From: Pandoraea eparura
GTDB lineage: Bacteria > Pseudomonadota > Gammaproteobacteria > Burkholderiales > Burkholderiaceae
Reading direction: 5' to 3'
DNA: 64,000 nt
Assembly (NCBI RefSeq): GCF_902459725.1
Contig: NZ_CABPSH010000003.1
Span: 1-64,000 of the forward strand
The notes beneath the pieces are model-generated. The model searched no databases. It was given only the letters and a program-made list of their open reading frames with translations, and was not told the DNA's origin. Positions within the stretch are counted from its first letter, which is position 1. Each line of letters opens with the position of its first letter. Below are positions 25,105-34,423 of the stretch, in pieces. The translations under genes were made by a program, and so were the position numbers.

Positions 25105-26316
25105 ATGCCTCTTCTTCCCGACACCGTACTACGCCGCCGCCGGCTCGCTCTGGCCGTCGCCACCACGGCCATTGCCGTCGCCACATTGAGCGCGTGTTCG
25201 CGCAAGGCCCCGCCGGAGGTGCCTGCGCGCCCGGTCGTGGCGGTGGCCGCCAAGGCCGCCGAGCAAACGCCGGTCGTCTCTCTGCCAGCGCAGATCGAGG
25301 CGCGTTACGCCACACCGCTGTCGTTCCGTGTCGCAGGCAAGATCATCGAGCGCGACGTGCGACTCGGCGACGCCGTCAAGGCGGGCCAGATCGTCGCCCG
25401 GCTGGACCCCGCGGATCTCACGAAGAACGCCGCCAGTGCACGCGCCCAGCTCGACGCCGCGCAGCATCAACTCGATTACGCGACGCAGACCGTGACGCGA
25501 GACCGCGCGCAAGCCCGCGAAAACCTTATTGCACCGGCACAACTCGAGCAATCAGAGAACGCCTATGCCAGCGCGCTCGCACAGCGCAATCAGGCGAGTC
25601 AGCAGGCCGCGCTGGCTGGCGATCAGTTGAGCTATGGCAGTCTCAAGGCCGATCGCGACGGCGTGATCACCGCCGAACAGGCCGATACGGGACAGAACGT
25701 CAGCGCCGGCCAACCGGTGTACCAGTTGGCGTGGACAGGCGACGTTGACGTGATTACCGACGTGCCCGAGCTCGCGCTCGGTGCGTTGCGCGTTGGGCAG
25801 ACGACGACCGTCTCGCTACCCGCCGTGCCGGGCAAGACGTGGCAAGCCCGTGTGCGTGAAGTCGCACCGGCGGCCGATCCCATGAGCCGCACCTACCGGG
25901 CCAAGCTCACGCTGCTCTCGCCCGGCCCCGACGTCAGGCTCGGCATGACGGCCAACGTCGCATTCGCTCAGCCCTTTGCGGCGCCCGCGGCCCAGCCCCC
26001 GGCGGCCGCAACGTCCGCCACGTCGGCCTCTGCGGCGTCGGGCGCCACCGCCGCGCTCGCAGACGGTCCGCCCATCACGCTGCCGTCGACCGCCCTCTTT
26101 CACGAAGGCAACCAACCCGCCGTGTGGGTCGTCAAGTCCGACAACACGCTGGTGCTGCGACGCGTGAGCATCGCGCGCTACGGCGAGCGCACCGTCACGG
26201 TCGCGGGCGGCATTCAACCCGGTGAGCGCATCGTCTGGCAGGGCGTGCACACCGTCACGGCCGGCGAGAAGGTTCGCGTGATTGCGCCGCTGCACCCCGA
26301 GGATTTCGCGTCATGA
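25105..26316 (+). CDS. RND efflux periplasmic adaptor subunit (HlyD/MexA type)
   Basis: 403 residues from the ATG at 25105. A lipoprotein signal (hydrophobic run then TLSAC) places lipidated Cys near 33. Barrel-sandwich halves flank a coiled-coil hairpin: SFRVAGKIIERDVRLGDAVKAGQIVARLD on one side and DRDGVITAEQADTGQNVSAGQPV on the other, followed by beta-barrel and membrane-proximal domains. An Ala/Ser-rich insert lies near 290-325. It bridges the RND pump and the outer-membrane channel. Its stop overlaps the RND start (ATGA), so translation is coupled. Confidence 0.92.
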   Translation: MPLLPDTVLRRRRLALAVATTAIAVATLSACSRKAPPEVPARPVVAVAAKAAEQTPVVSLPAQIEARYATPLSFRVAGKIIERDVRLGDAVKAGQIVARLDPADLTKNAASARAQLDAAQHQLDYATQTVTRDRAQARENLIAPAQLEQSENAYASALAQRNQASQQAALAGDQLSYGSLKADRDGVITAEQADTGQNVSAGQPVYQLAWTGDVDVITDVPELALGALRVGQTTTVSLPAVPGKTWQARVREVAPAADPMSRTYRAKLTLLSPGPDVRLGMTANVAFAQPFAAPAAQPPAAATSATSASAASGATAALADGPPITLPSTALFHEGNQPAVWVVKSDNTLVLRRVSIARYGERTVTVAGGIQPGERIVWQGVHTVTAGEKVRVIAPLHPEDFAS

Positions 26317-29300
26317 GCGCGCCGGACGGGAAGCCGCCCGTGCCCTCTACCTCCCCCGCCGCGTCGTCACCCTCGCCGCGGGACGATCGCTACGAGGAGG
26401 GTCGCTTCAATCTCTCCGCGTGGGCCCTGCGGCATCGCTCGCTCGTGATCTTTCTGATCGCGATGGCGACGATCTTCGGCATTCTGGCCTACTCGCGCCT
26501 CGCGCAATCGGAAGATCCTCCCTTCACGTTCCGCGTGATGGTCATCCGCACCTACTGGCCGGGCGCAAGTGCCAAACAGGTGCAGGAGCAGGTCACCGAC
26601 CGGATCGCGCGCAAGCTCCAGGAGATGCCAGCCATCGACTTCCAGCGCAGCTATTCGCGGCCCGGCGAGTCGCTGCTGTTCTTCTCGATGAAGGATTCGG
26701 CGCCCGCGAGCGACGTGCCGCAAGAGTGGTACCAGGTACGCAAGAAAGTCGGCGACATCGCGTACACGTTGCCGCAAGGGGTGCAAGGGCCGTTCTTCAA
26801 CGACGAATTCGGTGACGTCTACACGCATATCTTCACGCTCGAAGGCGACGGCTTCAGCCCTGCCCAGTTGCACGACTACGCCGACTCACTACGCACCGTA
26901 CTGTTGCGCGTGCCCGGCGTGGCGAAGGTCGACTACTTCGGCGACCAGGAGCAGCGCGTCTATGTCGAGATCAACAATACGCAGTTGACGCGCCTCGGTA
27001 TCTCGCCGAACCAGATCGCCCAGGCGGTGGGCGCACAGAACGCCGTCTCGCCGGCGGGCACCATCGACACACCCAACGACCGTCTGGTCGTGCGCCCGAG
27101 CGGCCAGTTCCACACCGTGCAAGCACTCGCCGACACGCTCATCCGTGTGAACGACCGAACCTTCCGGCTGGGTGACATCGCCACGATCAAGCGCGGCTAC
27201 GTCGATCCGCCTGTCTCGGAGATGCGCTTCGGCGGCAAGCCTGTGCTCGGCATCGGCATCACCATGCAGCCGGGGCAGGACGTCATTCATCTGGGCAAGG
27301 CACTCGCCGGCACGATGGGCGAACTGCGCGCCCAGTTGCCTGCCGGCCTCAAGCTCACCGAAGTCGCGAGCATGTCGAAGTCGGTGTCGCATTCGGTCGA
27401 CGACTTTCTCGAAGCCGTGGCCGAAGCCGTCGCCATCGTGCTGGTCGTGAGCCTCGTCTCGCTCGGATTGCGCACCGGCCTGGTGGTGGCGATTTCGATT
27501 CCGGTCGTGCTCGCCGTAACGTCGTTGTTCATGTACCTGTTCGACATCGGGCTGCACAAGGTGTCGCTCGGCACGTTGATCCTGGCACTCGGCCTGCTGG
27601 TGGACGACGCCATCATCGCGGTCGAGATGATGGCCGTGAAACTCGCGCAAGGCTGGAATCGCAAGCGCGCGGCCGCCTTCGCCTATACCAGCACGGCATT
27701 CCCCATGTTGACCGGCACGCTCGTGACGGTGTCCGGCTTTCTGCCCATCGCGCTCGCGAAGTCGAGCACCGGCGAGTACACGCGTTCGATCTTCGAGGTC
27801 TCGGCCATTGCGCTGCTCGCGTCATGGTTGGCCGCCGTGGTGCTCATTCCGCTGCTGGGCTACAAGCTGCTGCCCGAGCGTGCGCGCGAGGCGCATCACG
27901 GCGACGATCACGAGCACGAGGTCTACGACACCCGCTTCTACAACCGCCTGCGCGGCTGGCTGACATGGTGTATCGAGCGCCGGTTCATCGTGCTCGCGAT
28001 CACCGTCGTGCTGTTCCTGATCTCGATGGCCGGCTTCTCGCTCGTACCCCAGCAGTTCTTCCCGAGTTCCGACCGGCCGGAACTGATGGTCGATCTGCGT
28101 TTGCAGGAAGGGGCGTCGTACCCGGCAACGCTGCGTGAGACACAGCGTCTGGAAGCGTTGCTCAAGGGCCGCAAGGAGATCGATCACACGGTGAGCTTTG
28201 TCGGTACCGGCGCGCCGCGCTTCTATTTGCCGCTCGATCAGCAATTGCCCACGCCGAATTTCGCGCAACTGGTGATTACCGCCAAGTCCGTCGAGGACCG
28301 CGAGGCGCTCGCCCAATGGCTCGAGCCCAAGCTGCGCGAGGCCATGCCCGGGGTGCGCACCCGCTTGTCCCGGCTGGAAAACGGACCGCCTGTCGGTTTT
28401 CCGGTGCAGTTTCGCGTGAGCGGCGACGACATCGGCACGGTGCGCAAGATCGCCGAGCAGGTGGCGCAGGTCATGCGCAAGAACGGCGACACGACCGACG
28501 TCCAGTTCGACTGGGACGAGCCATCGCAACGCTCGGTGCGCTTCGAGGTCGATCAGCAGAGGGCCCGCGCGCTGGGGGTGAGTTCGACGGATATCTCGAA
28601 CTTCATCGCCATGACGCTCACGGGTTACGACATCAGCCAATACCGCGAGCGGGACAAGCTGATTTCGATCACGCTGCGCGCCCCCAAGGCCGAGCGAGTG
28701 GATCCGGCAAAGCTCGCCACGCTCGCCATGCCGACGCCGAATGGCCCGGTGCCGCTGGCCACGCTCGGCCATGTGGTCAACGATCTGGAATACGGCGTGA
28801 TCTGGGAACGCGACCGACAGCCGACCCTCACCGTGCGCTCGGATGTGCGCGCGGGCAAGCAAGGCATCGATGTGACCGAAGCCGTCTACCGCTCGCTCGG
28901 CGACATTCGCCGGGCCCTTCCGGTGGGCTATCGCATCGAGATCGGCGGATCCGTCGAAGAATCCGCCAAGGGGCAGTCGTCGATCATGGCGCAAATGCCG
29001 ATCATGATCATCGCGGTGCTCACGCTCCTGATGATTCAACTCCAGAGCTTCGCGCGCACCCTGCTCGTCGTGCTCACGGCCCCGCTCGGCATGATTGGCG
29101 TGGTGGCCACACTGCTGCTGTTCGGCAAGCCGTTCGGCTTCGTGGCCATGCTCGGGGTGATCGCGATGTTTGGCATCATCATGCGCAACTCGGTGATTCT
29201 GGTCGACCAGATCGAGCAGGACATCGCCGCCGGACACCCCCGCTTCGACGCCATCGTGAGCGCCACGGTCCGGCGCTTTCGGCCGATCACGCTCACGGCC

Positions 29301-29513
29301 GCGGCCGCCGTGCTCGCGCTCATTCCGCTGCTGCGCAGCAACTTCTTCGGCCCGATGGCCACGGCGTTGATGGGCGGCATCACCAGTGCCACGATCCTCA
29401 CCGTGTTCTTCCTGCCGGCGCTGTATGCCACGGCGTTCCGCGTGCGTCACAACGAACGTGCCTCGCCCGCCAACCCCACACATGTCGCTGACTCGCAAGG
29501 AGACCGCTCATGA
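26313..29513 (+). CDS. RND-family efflux pump, inner-membrane subunit (AcrB/MdtB-like)
   Basis: 1066 residues, the usual size for HAE1-type RND permeases. The protein has 12 predicted membrane segments with two large periplasmic loops after TM1 and TM7. Proton-relay region LALGLLVDDAIIAVEMM in TM4 carries the paired acidic residues of the family, and GVIAMFGIIMRNSVILVDQIEQ is the corresponding TM10-11 region. The long N-terminal Pro/Ser extension before the first TM is somewhat unusual. It exports drugs, solvents or metabolites using the proton gradient; substrates cannot be told from sequence. Confidence 0.95.
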   Translation: MSAPDGKPPVPSTSPAASSPSPRDDRYEEGRFNLSAWALRHRSLVIFLIAMATIFGILAYSRLAQSEDPPFTFRVMVIRTYWPGASAKQVQEQVTDRIARKLQEMPAIDFQRSYSRPGESLLFFSMKDSAPASDVPQEWYQVRKKVGDIAYTLPQGVQGPFFNDEFGDVYTHIFTLEGDGFSPAQLHDYADSLRTVLLRVPGVAKVDYFGDQEQRVYVEINNTQLTRLGISPNQIAQAVGAQNAVSPAGTIDTPNDRLVVRPSGQFHTVQALADTLIRVNDRTFRLGDIATIKRGYVDPPVSEMRFGGKPVLGIGITMQPGQDVIHLGKALAGTMGELRAQLPAGLKLTEVASMSKSVSHSVDDFLEAVAEAVAIVLVVSLVSLGLRTGLVVAISIPVVLAVTSLFMYLFDIGLHKVSLGTLILALGLLVDDAIIAVEMMAVKLAQGWNRKRAAAFAYTSTAFPMLTGTLVTVSGFLPIALAKSSTGEYTRSIFEVSAIALLASWLAAVVLIPLLGYKLLPERAREAHHGDDHEHEVYDTRFYNRLRGWLTWCIERRFIVLAITVVLFLISMAGFSLVPQQFFPSSDRPELMVDLRLQEGASYPATLRETQRLEALLKGRKEIDHTVSFVGTGAPRFYLPLDQQLPTPNFAQLVITAKSVEDREALAQWLEPKLREAMPGVRTRLSRLENGPPVGFPVQFRVSGDDIGTVRKIAEQVAQVMRKNGDTTDVQFDWDEPSQRSVRFEVDQQRARALGVSSTDISNFIAMTLTGYDISQYRERDKLISITLRAPKAERVDPAKLATLAMPTPNGPVPLATLGHVVNDLEYGVIWERDRQPTLTVRSDVRAGKQGIDVTEAVYRSLGDIRRALPVGYRIEIGGSVEESAKGQSSIMAQMPIMIIAVLTLLMIQLQSFARTLLVVLTAPLGMIGVVATLLLFGKPFGFVAMLGVIAMFGIIMRNSVILVDQIEQDIAAGHPRFDAIVSATVRRFRPITLTAAAAVLALIPLLRSNFFGPMATALMGGITSATILTVFFLPALYATAFRVRHNERASPANPTHVADSQGDRS

Positions 29514-31027
29514 TGTCGCGTCTCGCCCGGCGCCAGTGCGCCCCGCTCGTGCCCATCCTGGCGCTGTCGCTTGGTGCCTGTGCGTTCTCCCCAGGCGACA
29601 CGCCACCGGTCATGCCCTCGCCCGCACACTATGGCCTCAACGCGCTACCGGCGCGCACGGACGTGGCGCAAGGCACAGCGCAGCAGTTCGACGTGGGCGC
29701 GGCGCCCGTGAACGCCTGGTGGCACGCCTACCGCTCGGCCACCCTCGATGCCCTCGTCGACGAGGGACTGCGCAACAGTCCCTCCCTGTCCTCGGCGGAA
29801 CATGCCTTGCAGAGCGCGCGCGAGCAGTTGAAGGCGCAGGTCGGTGCGTCGCTCTTCCCGTCAATCGACCTTGGTGGCGAAGCGGCGCGTGAGCGCGCGC
29901 TCGGCATCCCGACGCTTGGGCCGCCGACCGCGCTGTACAACATGTTCGTGGGACAGGTGCAGGCGCGCTACACGTTCGACTTCTTCGGCGCCTCGCGCTT
30001 TGCCAATGCGTCGCTGGCGGCCCACGTCGATCAGCAGGCGTTCCAGCTCGAAGCCGCACGACAGGCACTCGCGGCGAACATCGTCTCCGGCGCCATCGGG
30101 GCGTCAGTGCTCGGCGCTCAGGTCAAGGCGACCGAACGACTCGTCGCGCTGGCGCAGACCGACGCCACGGAGATGGCGCGACGTGAGGCGCTCGGTGCCG
30201 TCTCCCGCACCGATGCGCTGGCGTCCGCACAGAACGCCGAGACACTGGCCGCGTCGCTGCCCGGCCTGCACGCGCAGTGGCAGTCCACGCGTCACGCGTT
30301 GGCCGTGTTGCTGGGCCGCACGCCCGATCGCGCCCCCGACGATCTCCCCCTGGGGGAGCTGAAGGTGCCAGCGCGGGTGCCGGTCGTCGTGCCGTCGACG
30401 TTGCTGCAATCGCGCCCCGACATTCAGGCAGCCGAGATGGCCCTCAAGGCCGCCTCCGCCGACGTCGGCGTGGCCACGGCGCAGATGTTCCCGAGCCTGA
30501 CGCTCAGCGCGTCGATGGGCAAAGGGGGTTTCCATTGGCCGACCGTGCTATCGAACGCCGGGTCGCTGTGGAGTGTGGCCGCCTCGATCACCCAGCCGAT
30601 CTTCCATGGCGGTGCGTTGCTGGCGCAGCGTCGCGCGGCGAGCGCCGCGTATGACGCGGCCGTCGACCAGTACAAGCAGACCGTGCTTGCCGCGTTCAAG
30701 AACGTCGCCGATACGCTGGCATCGCTCGAGGCGGACAACGCGTCGCTGCGGCACGCCGACCAGGCCAGCGCGGCGGCCGAGCAGATCTACCGCGACACGG
30801 CGGCCCGCGTGCGTCTGGGCGCCCTGCCGACGTCGGCCGCCCGCGGACGCGAGCAGCAGTATTGGAACGCCTATTTGACGACGGTGCGTGCAACCGGCGC
30901 GCGTTTGTCGGATACTGCGCTCCTCTTCTACGCGATGGGGGTGCCGCCGGCGCCGGTGGCCGATGCCCCCCAGGCCGCCCAAGCCACCCAAGCCACATAC
31001 CCCGCGCAAGACGCTCTGCCACGATGA
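29510..31027 (+). CDS. Outer-membrane efflux channel (NodT/OprM family lipoprotein)
   Basis: 505 residues. Lipoprotein signal with LGAC places the lipidated Cys at about 25. Two outer-membrane efflux repeats follow (about 60-260 and 290-480), with QARYTFDFFGASRFANASLAAH and a second-repeat block around DVGVATAQMFPSLTLSAS typical of the NodT family. It starts at ATG overlapping the pump's stop and is preceded by AAGGAG. It forms the exit duct of this tripartite pump. The Ala/Gln/Thr-rich C-terminus ends by overlapping the TetR start. Confidence 0.92.
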   Translation: MMSRLARRQCAPLVPILALSLGACAFSPGDTPPVMPSPAHYGLNALPARTDVAQGTAQQFDVGAAPVNAWWHAYRSATLDALVDEGLRNSPSLSSAEHALQSAREQLKAQVGASLFPSIDLGGEAARERALGIPTLGPPTALYNMFVGQVQARYTFDFFGASRFANASLAAHVDQQAFQLEAARQALAANIVSGAIGASVLGAQVKATERLVALAQTDATEMARREALGAVSRTDALASAQNAETLAASLPGLHAQWQSTRHALAVLLGRTPDRAPDDLPLGELKVPARVPVVVPSTLLQSRPDIQAAEMALKAASADVGVATAQMFPSLTLSASMGKGGFHWPTVLSNAGSLWSVAASITQPIFHGGALLAQRRAASAAYDAAVDQYKQTVLAAFKNVADTLASLEADNASLRHADQASAAAEQIYRDTAARVRLGALPTSAARGREQQYWNAYLTTVRATGARLSDTALLFYAMGVPPAPVADAPQAAQATQATYPAQDALPR

Positions 31028-31677
31028 CTGCCACACCGACCCCACGGGGCCGACGCCCCAAATATCTGCCCGATGGCCGCGCGGCGCTGCTTGCCGCCGC
31101 CATCGATGCCTTTTCGCAACAAGGCTATGACGGCGCCAACCTGCGCGGCATCGCCCGGGCGGCAAAGGTCGACGCCAGCCTCGTGCGCGTGCACTTCGGC
31201 TCGAAAGCACAACTGTGGCGCGCGTGCGTGGACACGCTCGAGGCCGCGCTCGCGGCCCCGGGCGAGCGCCTGCGCGCGCTCTCGCTCGACACCGCGCGCC
31301 CGGTGACCGATCGCCTCAAGGAAGCCATCTCCATCATCGCGGCCCACGCCGCCACCCATCCCGAGCATAAGCAGTTCATCGCACAGCACTCGTCGGAGAC
31401 CGGCGAGCGCGGCGCGATTCTGCACGGCCACCTGGTGATGCCCGTCTACGAGGCGATGGCGCCTCTCATTGTGCAGGGCATGCAAGCGGGGGTCGTGCGT
31501 GCCGAACATCCGGCCATGTACTTCTGCGTTCTCGTCCACGCACTGCACCCGCCGCCCGGTTCGCCGGTGCTGATGCAGTTGATCGCGCCGCAGGTCGGCG
31601 GCGATGCGTTCGGGCCGGCCCTCCTCAAGCAGGTCGAGTCGCTGTTCTTTGCCGAGCCAGACAACAAAAAGGGCTGA
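31024..31677 (+). CDS. TetR-family transcriptional regulator
   Basis: 217 residues; the ATG overlaps the channel gene stop (ATGA), making it the fourth gene of the efflux operon. The N-terminal helix-turn-helix includes LLAAAIDAFSQQGYDGANLRGIARAAKVDASLVRVHFGSKAQLWRACV. The C-terminal ligand domain is variable as expected. It probably represses its own operon through the inverted repeat at 25079-25091; placing the repressor last in the operon gives negative feedback. Confidence 0.88.
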   Translation: MTATPTPRGRRPKYLPDGRAALLAAAIDAFSQQGYDGANLRGIARAAKVDASLVRVHFGSKAQLWRACVDTLEAALAAPGERLRALSLDTARPVTDRLKEAISIIAAHAATHPEHKQFIAQHSSETGERGAILHGHLVMPVYEAMAPLIVQGMQAGVVRAEHPAMYFCVLVHALHPPPGSPVLMQLIAPQVGGDAFGPALLKQVESLFFAEPDNKKG

Positions 31678-31705
31678 CGCGGGTCTGTGTCGGGGGGAAG
31701 TGGTG

Positions 31706-31750
31706 GGCGTGGTGGCTGGCGTGGTGGCTGGCGTGGTGGCTGGCGTGGCG
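31706..31750. repeat. 12-bp tandem repeat, 3.75 copies
   Basis: Three identical units of ggcgtggtggct (31706-31741) and a partial fourth to 31750. The array lies between the TetR gene and the ferredoxin reductase gene, 29 bp after the TetR stop. No gene is seen in 31678-31852. Confidence 0.85.
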
Positions 31751-31852
31751 AGCGGCGAGGCGGCGGCACGAATGCCATCTTGACGGTATCCGGGACGCAG
31801 CCGGCACGCCGATGCATTACACTGGCGGCCGCCTACTTTTGCTTTCATCCTT

Positions 31853-33112
31853 ATGTCTGAAGCGACTTCCACCACCGTCATTCTCGGCGCCGGTCAGGCC
31901 GGCGGCGAAACCGCCCTCGCCCTGCGCCAACTTGGTTACGCCGGGCGCATCGTGCTCGCCGGCAGCGAAACCCACCTGCCGTATCGTCGTCCGCCGCTCT
32001 CGAAGGCTTTCCTGGCCGGCCAGGCCGACGAGGCCAGCCTGCTGATTCGCCCAGCCGATGCCTGGGAAAAGGCCGAGATCGACGTGCGCCTGGGGGTGAC
32101 GGCCACCGCCATCGATCGCGCGGCACGCACGGTCACGTTCGACGACGGCCAGTCGCTGGGCTACGATCATCTGGTGCTGGCACTCGGCGGACGCGTGCGC
32201 CTTCTGCCGATACCGGGCGGCGACGCCCCGAACGTCTATTATCTGCGCAACATCGCCGACGCGACGCGTCTGCGTGAGGCGCTCGCACCCGGCAAGCGGG
32301 TCGTCGTGGTCGGCGGCGGCTACATCGGTCTGGAAGTGGCGGCAAGTGCCGTCAAGGCAGGCACCGCCGTGACCGTGCTCGAAGCGGCGCCGCGCCTGCT
32401 GGCCCGCGTGGCCGAAGCCGATCTGGCGGAATTCTTCGCGGCGCTGCATCGCGAGAATGGCGTCGATGTTCAGGTGGGCGTCGGCGTGACAGCGCTGGAG
32501 CGTGATGCGGCCGGCCAGGTCGTGGCCGTCGTGGCGGGTGACAAACGTCTGCCAGCGGATGTCGTGGTCGTCGGCATCGGTCTCGTGCCGAACACGGAGC
32601 TGGCGCAGGCCGCTGGCCTCACGGTCGAGAACGGCATCGTCGTCGACGAATTTGCCCGTACGAGCGATCCGGCGATCCTGGCGGTGGGCGACTGTGCACA
32701 CCACGAACACCCGGCGCTGGGCCGCCGTATCCGTCTGGAATCGGTACCGAGCGCCAGTGAAATGGCCAAAGTCGCCGCGAGCGTGGTGCATGGCGATGCG
32801 CCCAAGGCCGTGGCGAGCGCGCCGTGGTTCTGGTCGGATCAGTTCAACGCCAAGCTGCAAATGGTCGGCCTGACCGACGGCCATGACGCCGTGGTCGAGC
32901 GCCGCTTGCCGGATGCGCAAGGGGCCGCCGTGTTCATGCGCTTCTATCTGCGCGAGGGCGCCGTCGTGGCAGCCGCCAGCATCAACCGGGCGCAGGAATT
33001 TCTGGCCGCACGCGAACTGGTCGGCCGCCGTGCGGTGGTTGACCCGGTGCGTCTGGCCGACGCCGCCACGCCCCTCAAGACACTGCTCGCGGAACTCGGC
33101 CCGGCCGCCTGA
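31853..33112 (+). CDS. FAD-dependent ferredoxin / rubredoxin reductase
   Basis: 419 residues. FAD-binding motif VILGAGQAGGETA (9-21), the RPPLSKAFL segment typical of ferredoxin reductases of Rieske oxygenase and P450 systems, NAD-binding motif VVVVGGGYIGLEVAAS (about 148-163), and the second FAD motif ILAVGDCAHH (about 279-288). It passes electrons from NAD(P)H to a ferredoxin. No ferredoxin, oxygenase or P450 gene is adjacent, so its partner is elsewhere. No good ribosome site is visible before the ATG, though the family start fits. Confidence 0.88.
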   Translation: MSEATSTTVILGAGQAGGETALALRQLGYAGRIVLAGSETHLPYRRPPLSKAFLAGQADEASLLIRPADAWEKAEIDVRLGVTATAIDRAARTVTFDDGQSLGYDHLVLALGGRVRLLPIPGGDAPNVYYLRNIADATRLREALAPGKRVVVVGGGYIGLEVAASAVKAGTAVTVLEAAPRLLARVAEADLAEFFAALHRENGVDVQVGVGVTALERDAAGQVVAVVAGDKRLPADVVVVGIGLVPNTELAQAAGLTVENGIVVDEFARTSDPAILAVGDCAHHEHPALGRRIRLESVPSASEMAKVAASVVHGDAPKAVASAPWFWSDQFNAKLQMVGLTDGHDAVVERRLPDAQGAAVFMRFYLREGAVVAAASINRAQEFLAARELVGRRAVVDPVRLADAATPLKTLLAELGPAA

Positions 33113-33180
33113 GGCCGCAGACGTTCGGCCGACGGGTCGAAACCCGGGCGCGCGACGCTTGGCACGCTTGGCACGCCCGA

Positions 33181-33202
33181 CGGCCTGACGATCGACAGGC
33201 CG
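33181..33202. terminator. Shared hairpin between two convergent genes
   Basis: CGGCCTG (33181-33187) and CAGGCCG (33196-33202) form a perfect 7-bp stem with an 8-base loop in the gap between the reductase and universal stress genes, whose stops face each other. No T-run follows on either strand. Confidence 0.5.
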
Positions 33203-33218
33203 CCGAGCGTCGCGCGTC

Positions 33219-34154
33219 TCACTCCACCGGTGCGTGCGCCGGCAACAGCAACACCGGACGGCCCGCATGGCGGGCCGTGTCCTCGGCGACGCTGCCCAGC
33301 GTGAAGCGCCGAAAGCCTCGCCGCCCGTGCGTGCCGAGCACAATGACATCGGCGTCGGCCTCCTTGCCGGCGGCGATGATCTGATCGGCCACGCCTTCGC
33401 CGGCCGGCTGAAGCTCCCGCATCTCTACATCGCCGGGCACCCCTGCCTCATGCAGACGCCGTGTTGCCCACTTCAGCGTCTGCTCGCCCACGGCGCGCAC
33501 CGCGTCGAGCACCGGAGCCGGATCGAAGCTCTCGAGGAATGGCCCCGGCATATCCAGCACGTGCACGACGCGTAACGACGCCCCATGCGTGCGGGCCAGC
33601 GAAAGCGCGTATTCGAAGGCGCGGTGCGACGTCTCGCTGTCATCGAGCGCAACGAGGATGCGTTCGTAATGTCCGCCGGAACGCGACGGCAAATGCGCAC
33701 GCGCCTCGCCCGCCACCAGCATCACCGGCACCTCCGCACTGCGCAGGATCTGTTCGGCCACGCTGCCCAGCATGGCACGACGCACCCCGCTGCGGCCGTG
33801 CGTGCCGACGATGATGATGTCGGCGCCCCACTCGTTGGCCTCGCGGGTCATGGCCTCGGGCACGGTCTCGCCCGTGGTGCGCAAATCGAGCAGGTGCGCC
33901 TGCGGATCCAGCCCTTCCTCGCGCAGATACAGCACCGCGCGCGCCAGGTGCTCCTCGCCTTCGCGCTGCATGTCGCGACGCACCTGTTCCAGATCGATGA
34001 GCTTGCCGAAGGCGGACGTCACCAGCGTGACGGGATCTTCCACCGTGTGAATGACGCGGATCATGTCGCCGTTGCGCGCAAAGGCGGCCGCCTCGCGCAG
34101 CGCGCGGCGTGACGATTCGCTACCGTCGGTCGCCAGCAGAATGCGTTTTGTCAT
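33219..34154 (-). CDS. Universal stress protein with two Usp domains
   Basis: 311 residues from the ATG at 34154, preceded by GAGG. Each half is a Usp domain: the first starts RILLATDGSESSRRAL and has IIIVGTHGRSGVRRAMLGSVAEQIL; the second starts RILVALDDSETSHRAF and has VIVLGTHGRRGFRRFTLGSVAED. The G-2x-G-9x-G(S/T) nucleotide-binding signature is present in both, so both may bind ATP. Tandem-domain proteins of this kind are common stress-response proteins. It lies downstream of the aldo/keto reductase, past a strong terminator. Confidence 0.9.
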   Translation of the reverse strand: MTKRILLATDGSESSRRALREAAAFARNGDMIRVIHTVEDPVTLVTSAFGKLIDLEQVRRDMQREGEEHLARAVLYLREEGLDPQAHLLDLRTTGETVPEAMTREANEWGADIIIVGTHGRSGVRRAMLGSVAEQILRSAEVPVMLVAGEARAHLPSRSGGHYERILVALDDSETSHRAFEYALSLARTHGASLRVVHVLDMPGPFLESFDPAPVLDAVRAVGEQTLKWATRRLHEAGVPGDVEMRELQPAGEGVADQIIAAGKEADADVIVLGTHGRRGFRRFTLGSVAEDTARHAGRPVLLLPAHAPVE

Positions 34155-34345
34155 GAGCAGCCTCGCAGGAAGCGTGAGAGGAAGGCCGCGCACGCATGCG
34201 GCGCGTCCGGCATCGTGCCGCCGGCCAAATCGTTTCGACTATCGAACCGCGACACGACGCGCTTACTATACCGCTCGATCCGGGCCGACGACTACCCTTG
34301 CCGGGTCGACCTGTCCCCTCAATGCGCCATCGTTTGACGCAACAC

Positions 34346-34379
34346 AAAAACGCCACAGGCCCGACGCATCGGGCCTGTG
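34346..34379 (-). terminator. Rho-independent terminator for the aldo/keto reductase gene
   Basis: A perfect 11-bp stem (CACAGGCCCGA at 34354-34364 with its complement at 34369-34379) is closed by a 4-base loop. On the minus strand it is followed by a five-T run (34350-34346). It separates the aldo/keto reductase from the universal stress gene. Confidence 0.85.
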
Positions 34380-34423
34380 TACGGCGATCCCATCGGCAGG
34401 CGACTGGCGACCGGCGCTCGGGA

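Noticed and set aside
27822-29498. 558-codon frame antisense to the RND pump gene
   Set aside because: Same reason: a shadow of the pump's codon usage with no plausible start site.
31706-31750. CRISPR-like array
   Set aside because: The units are 12 bp, contiguous and without spacers, so this is a simple tandem repeat.
31817-33349. 510-codon minus-strand frame across the ferredoxin reductase gene
   Set aside because: Antisense shadow with Arg/His/Gln-rich product; the reductase has full FAD and NAD motifs.
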